Shown: positions 54,809 through 64,000 of the stretch, piece after piece
Layout: each line of letters begins with the position of its first letter
Position numbering within the stretch: position 1 is the stretch's first letter
DNA from: Lactobacillus kefiranofaciens
Lineage (GTDB): Bacteria; Bacillota; Bacilli; Lactobacillales; Lactobacillaceae
DNA: 64,000 nt
NCBI RefSeq assembly: GCF_900103655.1
Contig: NZ_FMXC01000010.1
Coordinates: 1 to 64,000 of the forward strand
Reading direction: 5' to 3'
Program-made: the position numbers and the translations under genes
The notes under the pieces: generated by a model
Databases searched by the model: none
Told to the model about the DNA's origin: nothing
The model's input: the letters and a program-made list of their open reading frames with translations, nothing else

Positions 54809-57494
54809 ATGGATAATCACAGGCAAAGTCCCTGGACAATTGCATCAGCTCAGGTACTAACCCAAACTAATACAAATGAAAATGGTTTAACTGACGAAGA
54901 AGTTCCGATACGCCAAAAAATGGCTACAATGAACTAGCAGCTAAGCCGCCCAAAACTATCATGCAGATGCTCAAAGAGCAATTATTCGATCCGATGATTC
55001 CGATCTTACTAGGAGCAGCTCTTTTCTCTGCTATTTTAGGCGAATACATTGAAGCAATCATTATTTCTTCAATTGTAGTCTTGAATACCATCATTGGCAT
55101 TGTGCAGGAGAGAAAAGCACAGTCTTCTCTAGCTGCCCTGCGGGACATGAGTGCACCAATGGCTCATGTAGTCAGAAATGGCAAAGAGAAACTAATTCCA
55201 GCTAAAGAATTAGTAGTTGGTGATATCGTCAACTTGCACGACGGCGACATGGTCCCAGCCGATATGCGTCTAATCGAAACTGCTAATTTAAAAATTCAAG
55301 AAGCATCCCTCACTGGCGAATCCGTTCCAGTGAAAAAAGACGCGAACGCTATTTTAGCCCAAGACTGCGCATTGGGCGATCGCCGCAACATGGCCTTTAG
55401 TTCCTCAATTGTAACTTATGGTCGCGGCCAGGGCGTAGTCACCACAATCGGCATGAACACCGAAATGGGTGCCATCGCGGAGATGCTAGAAGATCAAACG
55501 CAAACCGAAACTCCGCTTAAGCGCAAACTCACTCGCGTTGGTCAACTTTTAACAATTATTGGTATTATCATCTGCGTCTTGGTCTTTATCCTTGGTGCAA
55601 TTTACCAAAAGCCACTAGTGCCACAATTCTTAGTAGCTATTTCCCTGGCAATATCTATTATTCCAGAAGGCTTGCCAGCTACAGCAACGATTGTGATGGC
55701 CTTAGGCGTCAAGCGAATGGTCAAGCGCAATGCTTTAATCAAAAAATTGCCTGCGGTTGAAACTTTAGGCAGTGCGACTGTAATTTGTTCTGACAAGACC
55801 GGTACTTTGACCTTAAACAAGATGACTGTTACTCAAATTGCCACGGATGATTTTAGTCACGCAATCGATGTTAAAAGCATGCAAAATAGCCCAGGCGTGC
55901 AAGCCTTAGCGTATGCCGGTGCTCTTTGCAACGATGCCAGCATCAATGGCAAGCATGAAATTGGTGATCCCACTGAAATTGCATTGATTCCATTTGCGCA
56001 AAAGTTGGGTTTGGAGCAAAGCAAATTAAAAGAGGAACATCCCCGTTTATTTGAACAGCCTTTTGACTCAGATAGAAAACGAATGACGACTCTGCATGAA
56101 ATCGATAACCAATACGTAGCCTTCACCAAAGGCGCAGCTGACGAAATTTTACCACTATGCAGTCAGATTATGATTAATAACAACGTTCGTCCAATTACTG
56201 AACATGATCAAAAACAAATCATGCAGCTCACTAAATCTATGTCAGCGGACGCATTGCGCGTATTGGGCTTTGCTACAAAAGTGGTAAAGAACATCCCTGA
56301 TGCCGGAACTGATTTAGAAAACAATTTAACCTTCATTGGCGTTAGCGGCATGATCGATCCACCACGTGAAGAAGTAGCTGAATCTGTACAAACCTGTCGC
56401 GACGCAGGCATCCGCACCATCATGATTACCGGTGACCACAAGATCACCGCTTTAGCTATTGCTAAAAAACTGAATATTTATCAAAATGGCGACTTAGCCA
56501 TCTCTGGCAACGAACTTGATCAGATGTCTGACCAACAATTGGATGAAGCTGTCAAAAGAGCAACTGTTTTTGCCCGTGTTTCACCAGCAGATAAATTGCT
56601 TTTGCCCGTGTTTCACCAGCAGATAAATTGCGCATTATTCAAAGCCTAAAGCGTAACGGTGAAGTAACGGCCATGACTGGCGACGGCGTGAACGACTCAC
56701 CTGCTTTAAAAGCAGCCGATATCGGCGTAGCTATGGGTATTACCGGTACCGATGTAGCGAAAGACGTGGCCGATATGATTTTGCTAGATGATAGTTTTAC
56801 TACTATTGCCTATGCGATCAAGGAAGGACGCCGCGTTTACCGCAATATCCAAAAAGTAATCCAATTCTTGCTTGTGGGTAATATTGCTGAAATTACGACT
56901 TTGTTTGTCGCTACTCTTTTCAACTGGGATGCCCCATTATTGGCGGTCCGTATTCTATGGGTTAACTTAGCCACTGCTACCTTACCAGCTTTAGCTTTGG
57001 GTGTAGACCCAGCAAGCAGAAATATCATGAAGCACAAACCAGTCAAGAGTGGTACTTTATTTGAAAAAGATCTAGTCTGGCGGGTAATTACCCAGGGAAT
57101 CTTTGTCGCATTGATGACTCTGATCGCTTTCTTTATCGGTCTAGCAACTGGCAACCAAGTTGTCGGTCAAACCATGGCTTTCAGCGTATTGGCCTTGTCA
57201 CAAATGCTCAGAGCATTCAACCAGCATTCCAATACCGATCCAATCTGGAAAATAGCAACTGGCATGAATATCTGGCTAATTATTTCATTCCTAATTTCTG
57301 CATTCTTCATGGGCATTATTCTCTTTGTTCCTGCAATTCAAAAAATCTTCTACGTTACTAGCCTTTCAGCTGGCCAATGGATCGTAGTCATTGCTTTGGC
57401 AATGTCATCAATTGCTCAAGTTGAAGTAGTTAAAGGATTTAAAAAGGTGCGCAATAATCTGGTGCGAAATAGAGATAGTTTAATCGAAGACTAA
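54809..57494 (+). pseudogene. P-type cation ATPase (PMR1/PacL-like), two frameshifts
   Basis: Corrected, this would be an 884-residue P2-type ATPase: TGES actuator motif (EASLTGESVPV), PEGLPA in membrane helix 4 (Ca2+/Mn2+ class), phosphorylation motif CSDKTGTLT, and hinge TGDGVNDSPAL. Lesion 1: a run of six A's at 54915-54920, where seven would keep the frame from EEVPIRQK into GYNELAAKPP. Lesion 2: a perfect 32-bp tandem duplication (56568-56631). Both shift the frame, so the pump is inactive. It probably once exported Mn2+ or Ca2+. Confidence 0.9.
56568..56631 (+). repeat. 32-bp perfect tandem duplication inside the ATPase gene
   Basis: The unit TTTTGCCCGTGTTTCACC... is present at 56568-56599 and again at 56600-56631. 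Removing one copy restores the reading frame through FARVSPADKLR. Confidence 0.97.
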
Positions 57495-57507
57495 AAATAA
57501 GCATAGT

Positions 57508-57543
57508 AAAAGACGATAGAACAGTTAATTTATCGTCTTTTTC
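57508..57543. terminator. terminator between ATPase and PTS gene
   Basis: AAAGACGATA and TATCGTCTTT pair around a 12-base loop, with T's after it on the plus strand and A's before it. Confidence 0.85.
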
Positions 57544-57547
57544 GTTG

Positions 57548-57940
57548 CTAAACTAATTGCATTTGATCTACAGCAATTTGATTTCTACCAATTTCAATTG
57601 CCTTTTGTGCAGAATCATCAAGAGAAGCAGTAATCAGTCTGTGACTTAATTCCAATACCATTGGCAAGTTAACGCCACTAACTACGCGAACACGATCTGG
57701 ATGCTGCTGCTCATATTCTTCTGCAATCAGATGTGGTGTGCCATTCTTTAAGTCGGTCAAAATTAAAACTTGACCTGCCTGATATCTTTGCATTATTTGA
57801 GCAAAACGCTCCTTAAAGTCCCGAATACCGGTATCTGTCAATTCAATTGAAGCGATTTGATCATTCTTGCCTGCTAACATATCATGTGCAGAGATCAAAC
57901 CTGAAGCCAAGCCTTCATGTGTCGCAATTAAAAGTTCCAT
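57548..57940 (-). CDS. PTS mannose-family EIIA component
   Basis: 130-residue cytosolic phosphotransfer protein of the mannose/fructose/sorbose class. His8 in MELLIATHEGLASG is the phosphorylation site expected from HPr; VLILTDLKNGTPHL and VVSGVNLPMVLEL are family stretches. EIIB/C/D genes are not nearby, so it is an orphan here or serves a distant system. AAGGGG precedes the ATG. Confidence 0.92.
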   Translation of the reverse strand: MELLIATHEGLASGLISAHDMLAGKNDQIASIELTDTGIRDFKERFAQIMQRYQAGQVLILTDLKNGTPHLIAEEYEQQHPDRVRVVSGVNLPMVLELSHRLITASLDDSAQKAIEIGRNQIAVDQMQLV

Positions 57941-58040
57941 AAGTCCAAAATCCCCTTAATCATTGTAAGCGATTTCTACACTCAATATTTTAACATAAGC
58001 ACTTGCTAATTGCTGAAGCAACGCGGTTTTATCATTTTGT

Positions 58041-58072
58041 TTTAACAAACAGCGATCACTCTCGTGACCGCT
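58041..58072 (-). terminator. weak terminator of the small membrane protein gene
   Basis: AGCGGTCAC and GTGATCGCT pair on the minus strand; the following T-run is short and interrupted. Confidence 0.5.
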
Positions 58073-58076
58073 TAAT

Positions 58077-58214
58077 TTACTTTTTAATAATCGCACTCGA
58101 AATCTTGTTAGTATTAGATTCAATCAATTGATTCGAGTTATTTACAAAAAGGGAAACACCTATTCCTAATGCCGCAAGGATAATCCATATTCTTTCTAAA
58201 GTTTTACTCTTCAT
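58077..58214 (-). CDS. 45-residue single-pass membrane protein
   Basis: ATG at 58214, preceded by a clear AAAGGAG, opens a 45-codon frame ending in TAA at 58077. The peptide has a basic start (MKSKTLER), one hydrophobic helix (IWIILAALGIGVSLFV) and a polar tail. It resembles other small membrane proteins of lactobacilli but no family is recognisable. It is the only good coding signal in the 374-base gap between PTS EIIA and asparaginase. Confidence 0.6.
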   Translation of the reverse strand: MKSKTLERIWIILAALGIGVSLFVNNSNQLIESNTNKISSAIIKK

Positions 58215-58314
58215 TAAATTGCACGCTCCTTTTTCCCTCTTTTATTATACAAGGTTGTACTTATAATAGCAGTGACTGCGCTTACAATTAATCAATTTGT
58301 AAAATTTTTTAAAT

Positions 58315-59310
58315 TTACTTAAGACTTACCTCGCCCGTAACGTTAGTGCCAAAAAACTTAGCGATTTCATTTACATTCATCCCTTGGCCTAAGGCCCACA
58401 TTAATTTAGTAATTGCACTCTCAGAAGTCATATCGCACGCACTGATCGCGCCCTCCAGCAAGGCTTCACGACCAACTTCATACTTGGTTAAATCGCTACG
58501 CTCATATAAACACTGGCTGCTAGCAACAACAGGGATCCCTTGTCTAATCAACTTTCCAATGGCAGCTACCATGTTCCGCCGAATAAAATTCATCCCGCCT
58601 AAGCCATAGGCTTCAATGACGATTCCTCGGCAGCCACTATCAACCATGGCAAAGAGCAAATTAGGATCAAAACCAGGAAACAATTTAACTAAAGAAACAT
58701 GCGCGTCAATTTTAGTATTTAATACTGGATTGCCATCATGCTTTTTTTGGAAATCATCATCTTTATTAAAGACCAAACCATCTGAAGAAACAGTTGCCAC
58801 TGGCGGCACATTCACGCTCTCAAAAGCGTCAAAATTGGTGGTTCTCACCTTAACTGAACGGCAACCGAGCATTACTTTATTATGAAAGGCTAAATATATA
58901 TCTGGTGGACAGCTTGCCGCTGCCGCAAAAGCCAACCGCAAATTATCATGCGCATCACTTAAAACAACGTTGATCGGTACCTGACTCCCCGTTAACACTA
59001 CTGGAATATTGATATTTTTTAACATAAAAGACAACATTGAAGCCGTATAAGCCATGGTGTCTGTACCATGCGAAACTACGATGCCATCATAGTCATTGCG
59101 ATATTTATAAATATTCTGTGCGATGAGCTTCCATTCTTCTGGCTGAATATTAGAAGAATCTAGCTGCAAGATATCGCGCACCTGAATCTCATAAGGCAGC
59201 TTACCTAGCATCTTAATTAATTCCTCGCCAGTTTCTTTAGGCACTAGACCTGCATTAGACGCTACAGAAGCAATCGTGCCACCCGTTGATAATAAAAGTA
59301 TTTTTTTCAT
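58315..59310 (-). CDS. ansA: L-asparaginase, type I
   Basis: 331-residue enzyme converting asparagine to aspartate and ammonia. The two catalytic Thr regions are STGGTIAS at the start and VSHGTDTMAYTASML near residue 80. No signal peptide, so cytosolic type I. It is 11 bases after the broken RpiR regulator and probably shares its transcript. The ATG lacks a strong site (AGGGG... 20 bases back), consistent with coupling. Confidence 0.93.
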   Translation of the reverse strand: MKKILLLSTGGTIASVASNAGLVPKETGEELIKMLGKLPYEIQVRDILQLDSSNIQPEEWKLIAQNIYKYRNDYDGIVVSHGTDTMAYTASMLSFMLKNINIPVVLTGSQVPINVVLSDAHDNLRLAFAAAASCPPDIYLAFHNKVMLGCRSVKVRTTNFDAFESVNVPPVATVSSDGLVFNKDDDFQKKHDGNPVLNTKIDAHVSLVKLFPGFDPNLLFAMVDSGCRGIVIEAYGLGGMNFIRRNMVAAIGKLIRQGIPVVASSQCLYERSDLTKYEVGREALLEGAISACDMTSESAITKLMWALGQGMNVNEIAKFFGTNVTGEVSLK

Positions 59311-59321
59311 CGTTCTATCCC

Positions 59322-60097
59322 CTATTTTTGTAAATCAAGATGCCTGCCATATTCATTCATAATCAAGTCGATTAAGACATATGCCGAACTAAAAGTTACC
59401 GCGTTTTGATTGCTGATTTGAAACGGCGTCGTCCTGAAGAAAAAACTGTAATCACTCAAAGAAGCAAGCTTTCCTGGCTGCCAGCTAGTTAGCGAAACCA
59501 ACTTCAACTTAGTATTTACCACATCAATTTTCTTTAGTTCTTCAATAATCGTCTTATTAAAGCCACCAAAAGAAATCACAAATAACATATCCTTATTCTC
59601 AGCAGATTGTCCGAGCATTGATACCTCATCACGAGCACTAGGCAAAATGATCGCCTTTTTCCCCACTAAGAAAAATGAATGTGACAAGTACTCAGCAATA
59701 ATCTGCTGCTGCCAACCGGTTGAATAGATATAAATGCTCTCAGCTTGATCGATATCGGCAAATAATTCGCTGAGGTTTAAGCCTTTGAAGTACTTAAAAG
59801 TTTCTGTAATGATTTTCTGCAAATTATTATCAAAGTCTAGTTCACGTGAACGCTTTTGATTTTGCACTTTTCTAGCCGCGAGTTCCCTAATTCGAACTTT
59901 AATTCACTAAAACCACTAAGCCCTAATTTTTTGCTTAAACGAAAAATAGCAGACTTAGAAACATATAACTTGTGCGCTAATTCTAACAAACTCAACTTGC
60001 TGGCAGCTTCCAGATACTCTAACAAGTAACTCACAATGGCTTTATCAGTATCATTGAAGCCCTCTTTTTTCTTCATGACTGCTGTTTCTAGATCCAT
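59322..60097 (-). pseudogene. RpiR-family regulator, frameshifted between HTH and SIS domains
   Basis: Two overlapping frames form one RpiR/MurR-type regulator of about 258 residues: an N-terminal helix-turn-helix (LAHKLYVSKSAIFRLSKKLGL) to FELG, then LAARKVQNQKRSREL and a SIS sugar-phosphate-binding domain (ESIYIYSTGWQQQIIAEYL). The break is around GGG at 59889-59891; one more G restores the frame. The SIS half could be remade from ATG 59867. It likely sensed a phosphorylated sugar, but it sits with asparaginase rather than a sugar gene. Confidence 0.85.
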
Positions 60098-60156
60098 CTA
60101 TTTTTGTCCTTTCTAGCGACTTTCTTCCATATAAGGAAAGAATAGCATGTTAGACA

Positions 60157-60192
60157 CAAAAAAGGTAGCTATCTTCAACGGATAGTTACCTT
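60157..60192 (-). terminator. terminator of the GH4 gene
   Basis: GGTAACTATCC and GATAGCTACC pair on the minus strand, followed by TTTTTT. Confidence 0.88.
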
Positions 60193-60214
60193 AATATGTT
60201 GTTTTTAGTTATGA

Positions 60215-61579
<1,365 letters not shown>

Positions 61580-61610
61580 TTAAACTCGCTTTAGTTATCT
61601 GACAGTTATA

Positions 61611-61689
61611 TTTATACCATGTTTCAAAGTTATTGTATTCGTTTTCAAAGCTTTCAGACTTTGTTTCAAGTCTTGGAACTCGTTTCGAA
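61611..61689 (-). promoter_or_regulatory. GH4 promoter with cre and four phased TTTCAA boxes
   Basis: An extended -10 (TGgTATAAA; TATAAA at 61611-61616 on the minus strand). Plus-strand TTTCAA boxes start at 61622, 61643, 61664 and a TTTCGA at 61683, spaced 21, 21 and 19 bases, so all on one DNA face. TGAAAACGAATACA on the minus strand (61634-61647) matches cre (TGNAANCGNWNNCA) at every fixed position. This suggests activation by an RpiR-like or other regulator plus CcpA repression. Confidence 0.6.
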
Positions 61690-62314
61690 TGACGAAATAT
61701 TTTTTATGGCAATAAGTATTGATCTGACAAGTCTTTATTAGTATCTACTTATATTGAATTTTTAAATACCCTATTTATTGTGAAATATCTACTATATTGA
61801 AGCAATTCAAATCTATACGCTTACCAAGGCCAATTTTATTGTATTTTTGGCACTTATTATGTTTATTGCCTTATAAATATACCATATTTTGGCATTGCAA
61901 TATATATTTTAAATTATATATAATTGACCACAATATTTAGATAAAAACGTTATTTTTTACATATTTTGTGGTTTATTTAATTAAATTAGCTGCACACACT
62001 CCCAAAGCTATATGCAAATATTTAATTAGAATCAATCAACTAATATCCCCGGTATTATGGGATTCTTTAGTTTAATTAATCGCTTTTTATTTATAACTAT
62101 AGTTATTTTTATATATTTTAATATATAAAAGTGCATTTCAAATTATTTATTAGCCGTATAGTTTTGATGATTTTAAGCCTACAAATGACATAACACCAAG
62201 CTTTTGCAAGGAAATATATATACTTTTTTTAATAAAGGTGTTATTCAATCTTTACACATATAGACTTTAATTCTAACCCTGCTATTGTATCTAGGTGAAG
62301 AGACTTATAGCAGA
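61690..62314. other. AT-rich intergenic spacer
   Basis: Over 600 bases of very AT-rich DNA with no credible coding frame. An imperfect inverted repeat around ACCACAATAT (61928-61937) and ATATTTTGTGGT (61961-61972) is visible. I see no known RNA or mobile element end. Confidence 0.45.
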
Positions 62315-62371
62315 ACTTAAGAAACCGACTACTTCTTAAGTGTTGAGTTTATACATTGGGAATTTTGATAA
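62315..62371 (+). promoter_or_regulatory. inverted repeat and promoter of the small secreted protein
   Basis: ACTTAAGAA-N9-TTCTTAAGT (62315-62341) is a perfect 9-bp dyad directly before TTGAGT (62343-62348), 17 bases, TGATAA (62366-62371). Its place just upstream of the -35 suits an activator; it may also fold in RNA. Confidence 0.5.
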
Positions 62372-62402
62372 AAAGACTTTTTTAACATAGGGGATTAGGA
62401 AA

Positions 62403-62714
62403 ATGAGAAAGAATGTTAGACTTTTATCAACCATTAGTATTGCAGCTGCTTTAGCAGGTGGTGCCGTAACGACTTTAAACGGTACTACAAATAACACTTC
62501 AACTGTTAAAGCTGCTTCAATCACATTGCCTTCAGGCTATACCAAGAAAGCCGTTATTAAATGGAATCAAACTGGTAAAGCAAGTAAAGCTTTAATCAAT
62601 GCCTCAAAGAAAGGCATGAAAGAAAATAACTATAGTGATGCTGGTTCAGATAATACTTTAGTTAATGTAACTAAGTTAAGTCACAGCCAAAACTATAAGA
62701 AATTTAACCATTAA
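62403..62714 (+). CDS. small secreted protein of unknown function
   Basis: 103 residues with a clear signal peptide (MRKNVRLLSTISIAAALAGG, cleavage near VKAAS) and a mature part of about 67 residues, basic and Ser/Asn-rich (YTKKAVIKWNQTGKASKALINASKKGMKEN). It resembles small extracellular proteins common in the L. acidophilus group but no function is known. AGGGG...AGGA precedes the ATG. It is monocistronic with a dedicated promoter, dyad and terminator, which suggests tight, strong expression. Confidence 0.75.
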   Translation: MRKNVRLLSTISIAAALAGGAVTTLNGTTNNTSTVKAASITLPSGYTKKAVIKWNQTGKASKALINASKKGMKENNYSDAGSDNTLVNVTKLSHSQNYKKFNH

Positions 62715-62756
62715 TTGACGTTGTAGTTTAAAAACTTAATATAGTTCCTAATCCAA

Positions 62757-62794
62757 GGGTTCAAGTGGTTCAGTCACCTGTTTGAACTCTTTTA
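62757..62794 (+). terminator. terminator of the small secreted protein gene
   Basis: GGGTTCAA pairs with TTTGAACTC across an imperfect stem, followed by TTTTATT. Confidence 0.7.
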
Positions 62795-62844
62795 TTATGC
62801 CCTAAAATATTGAACTGCTTATTAAAAATATTAATCAAACATAA

Positions 62845-62892
62845 CAAAAGAACCTGAATTGTTTATGCTTTTCAAACAGTCTGGTTCTTTTG
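62845..62892. terminator. orphan long hairpin
   Basis: CAAAAGAACC and GGTTCTTTTG close a longer imperfect stem (TTGTTT/CAAACA inside). It looks like a bidirectional terminator, but no gene lies directly before it on either strand. Confidence 0.5.
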
Positions 62893-63190
62893 TACTGTCT
62901 ATTAGGCAATGCTAATATTTATATAGGTCACTGTCACAGCTCGTCATTACAGCATTTATGACTAAAATCATTAATTTATTAGACCCTATTAATGTTTCAG
63001 TTAAAAAATAATGTCAGTAGGTTATTTCTCTCCTTGCCTTAATAAAAATTTTTTCTACAAAATTATTCTACCTAATCCAAGCCCATCAAGCTTACATTCA
63101 ACTATAAACTATATATTATCAAAAAAAGCTATTGCTATATTTTTATATAATTGATATATTTTTAAAGTACTATTTCGTAATAGGAGGAGT
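62893..63190. other. non-coding spacer before the TetR-like gene
   Basis: AT-rich, with no supported coding frame. The right part probably contains the promoter (TATATT-like sequences near 63150-63165) for the regulator that follows. Confidence 0.4.
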
Positions 63191-63194
63191 TGCG

Positions 63195-63245
63195 TTGAAA
63201 AACGTTACCATAAAAGAAGTGAGAGGGATAATAGTTAATGAATAA
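63195..63245 (+). CDS. 16-residue upstream peptide overlapping the TetR-like gene
   Basis: TTG at 63195, 4 bases after a strong AGGAGGAG, opens a 16-codon frame (MKNVTIKEVRGIIVNE) that ends in TAA across the ATG of the regulator (8-base overlap). It may serve translational coupling. The TTG start and short length keep confidence low. Confidence 0.4.
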   Translation: MKNVTIKEVRGIIVNE

Positions 63246-63729
63246 TAACCGCCTACATTTGACCTTAAGAAAAGACTTGGCCAAGCGTACAGTAAAAAAA
63301 TACTCAGTTACACAATATTGCAAAACCTTAGGAATTGGTCGCAGCGCATTTTACAATCAGTATGATGGAATGCCTGGATTAATCTGTCATATCTTAAAGC
63401 ATGAAATTGCACTCCATTTCCGTGAATATCAAGATTGCAGTTTAAAGCAGCTAGTCTATGGTTTTCTCAAAGAAATCTACGATTTACGCGTTTACTACAA
63501 CAATATTTATCATTTATCGATTAAAAATAATTGTAAACGCCATATCTGCCAAGAAATCAAAAACAAATTTTTTAAAGAATTACAGCAATATCTGATTAAG
63601 AGTGATTATTCTAACAAGAAGATCCTTAGTATCAGCAGCGTTACTATTTATCGAGTAAAAGATTGGGTTTCTCATGGTTGCAAAGAAAGCATTTTACAAA
63701 TTTATTCTGAAATCGAACCTGCATTATAA
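63238..63729 (+). CDS. TetR-like transcriptional regulator
   Basis: 163-residue protein with an N-terminal helix-turn-helix YSVTQYCKTLGIGRSAFYNQYDGMPGL, a divergent TetR pattern, and a helical C-terminal domain rich in Tyr, Lys and Ile. It is shorter than usual TetR proteins (about 190). The ATG at 63238 follows AGAGGG at 11 bases and overlaps the small upstream frame. Targets unknown; the secreted-protein gene nearby is one candidate. Confidence 0.75.
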   Translation: MNNNRLHLTLRKDLAKRTVKKYSVTQYCKTLGIGRSAFYNQYDGMPGLICHILKHEIALHFREYQDCSLKQLVYGFLKEIYDLRVYYNNIYHLSIKNNCKRHICQEIKNKFFKELQQYLIKSDYSNKKILSISSVTIYRVKDWVSHGCKESILQIYSEIEPAL

Positions 63730-63734
63730 GAAAA

Positions 63735-63765
63735 ACAGATCTGGAAATTCCAGATCTGTCTTTTA
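63735..63765. terminator. bidirectional terminator
   Basis: ACAGATCTGGAA and TTCCAGATCTGT are separated by one base, with T's on the plus side and A's on the other, between converging genes. Confidence 0.85.
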
Positions 63766-63768
63766 TTT

Positions 63769-64000
63769 CTAAATCCGCTTAATCATATGATCATAGGTCC
63801 TATCGCCAATAGTCATTGATTTTTGAACTTGATAGCCCTTATGCTCATATAATCTTTGAGCACGGGGATTTTCTTGATCAACATTCAAGCTAATAATCTT
63901 ATAGCCATGTTGTTTAGCAACTTCTTCAGCTTCATCCATCAAGTGGCTAGCGATCTTTTCACCCCAGTGATCGGGATGAACGGCTAACGCGTCAATATAC
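63769..64000 (-). CDS. GNAT-family N-acetyltransferase, partial
   Basis: C-terminal 76 or so residues of an acetyltransferase; the start lies beyond the window. Visible are YIDALAVHPDHWGEKIASHLMDEA, with the acetyl-CoA loop, and NPRAQRLYEHKGYQV, the classic GNAT end. Stop codon TAG at 63769-63771. Confidence 0.88.
   Translation of the reverse strand, partial: YIDALAVHPDHWGEKIASHLMDEAEEVAKQHGYKIISLNVDQENPRAQRLYEHKGYQVQKSMTIGDRTYDHMIKRI

Noticed and set aside
56568..56631. Attachment site or transposon target duplication
   Set aside because: The two copies are directly adjacent with nothing between them, so it is a simple tandem duplication.
62845..62892. Inverted-repeat end of an insertion sequence
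   Set aside because: No transposase remnant or matching second end is present; the hairpin looks like a terminator.

Overview
The window is chromosomal DNA of a low-GC lactic acid bacterium. The peptidases PepD and PepI, nucleoside deoxyribosyltransferase, an antigen I/II-like adhesin with a degraded LPXTG tail, T-box leaders and AGGAGG-type ribosome binding sites place it in Lactobacillus sensu stricto (L. helveticus / crispatus / acidophilus group). At least seven genes are broken by nonsense or frameshift lesions (nucleotides 3985, 25426, 28681, 43912-43924, 54915/56568, 59890 and 60980), which resembles a genome decaying in a nutrient-rich niche such as dairy L. helveticus; the species is an inference. 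I saw no rRNA, tRNA, prophage, insertion sequence or CRISPR array.

Layout. 0-5.2 kb: serS with a serine-type T-box, an acetyltransferase, a DedA-type membrane protein, an alpha/beta hydrolase, a broken XRE/Rgg-like regulator and ntd. 5.3-14 kb: aldehyde dehydrogenase with a cre-like site, a zinc-ribbon membrane protein, a TetR-MMPL operon, and CorA with a catalytically degenerate serine-hydrolase-like protein. 14-19.5 kb: a five-gene sugar-type ABC operon that includes a metallo-beta-lactamase-fold hydrolase. 19.7-25 kb: PepD, a membrane-anchored nuclease, DnaQ-BRCT, a degenerate sirtuin and a DUF3290-DUF421 pair. 25-30 kb: adhesin pseudogene, pnuC pseudogene and a cytosolic PAS protein whose tail carries three flavinylation-like motifs. 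30-37.5 kb: ABC exporter, PepI, a two-component system followed by two PepSY proteins, MarR and an acetyltransferase. 37.5-45.8 kb: an OppA-type lipoprotein behind a cysteine-codon-rich leader peptide and terminator, a third PepSY protein, EF-P, CoaA, a GDSL hydrolase, and an amino acid ABC transporter behind a T-box with two antiterminator/terminator modules. 45.8-54.5 kb: HelD, a matrixin-like protease, a histidine phosphatase, a BceAB-like ABC pair, a TcaA-like protein and a DUF4145 protein. 54.5-61.6 kb: a P-type ATPase pseudogene behind a possible attenuator, PTS EIIA, asparaginase, RpiR pseudogene and GH4 pseudogene. 61.6-64 kb: an AT-rich spacer, a small secreted protein, a TetR-like regulator and the end of an acetyltransferase.

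How the parts fit. Most intact genes serve peptide and amino acid scavenging, envelope maintenance and efflux. The most notable regulatory idea is that two nearby importers are controlled by leaders that both may read cysteine supply: one through ribosome stalling on Cys codons, the other through a T-box whose UGGA motif fits a tRNA with U73, such as tRNA-Cys. The sugar genes at the right end are broken, but their cre site and phased operator-like boxes are still recognisable.
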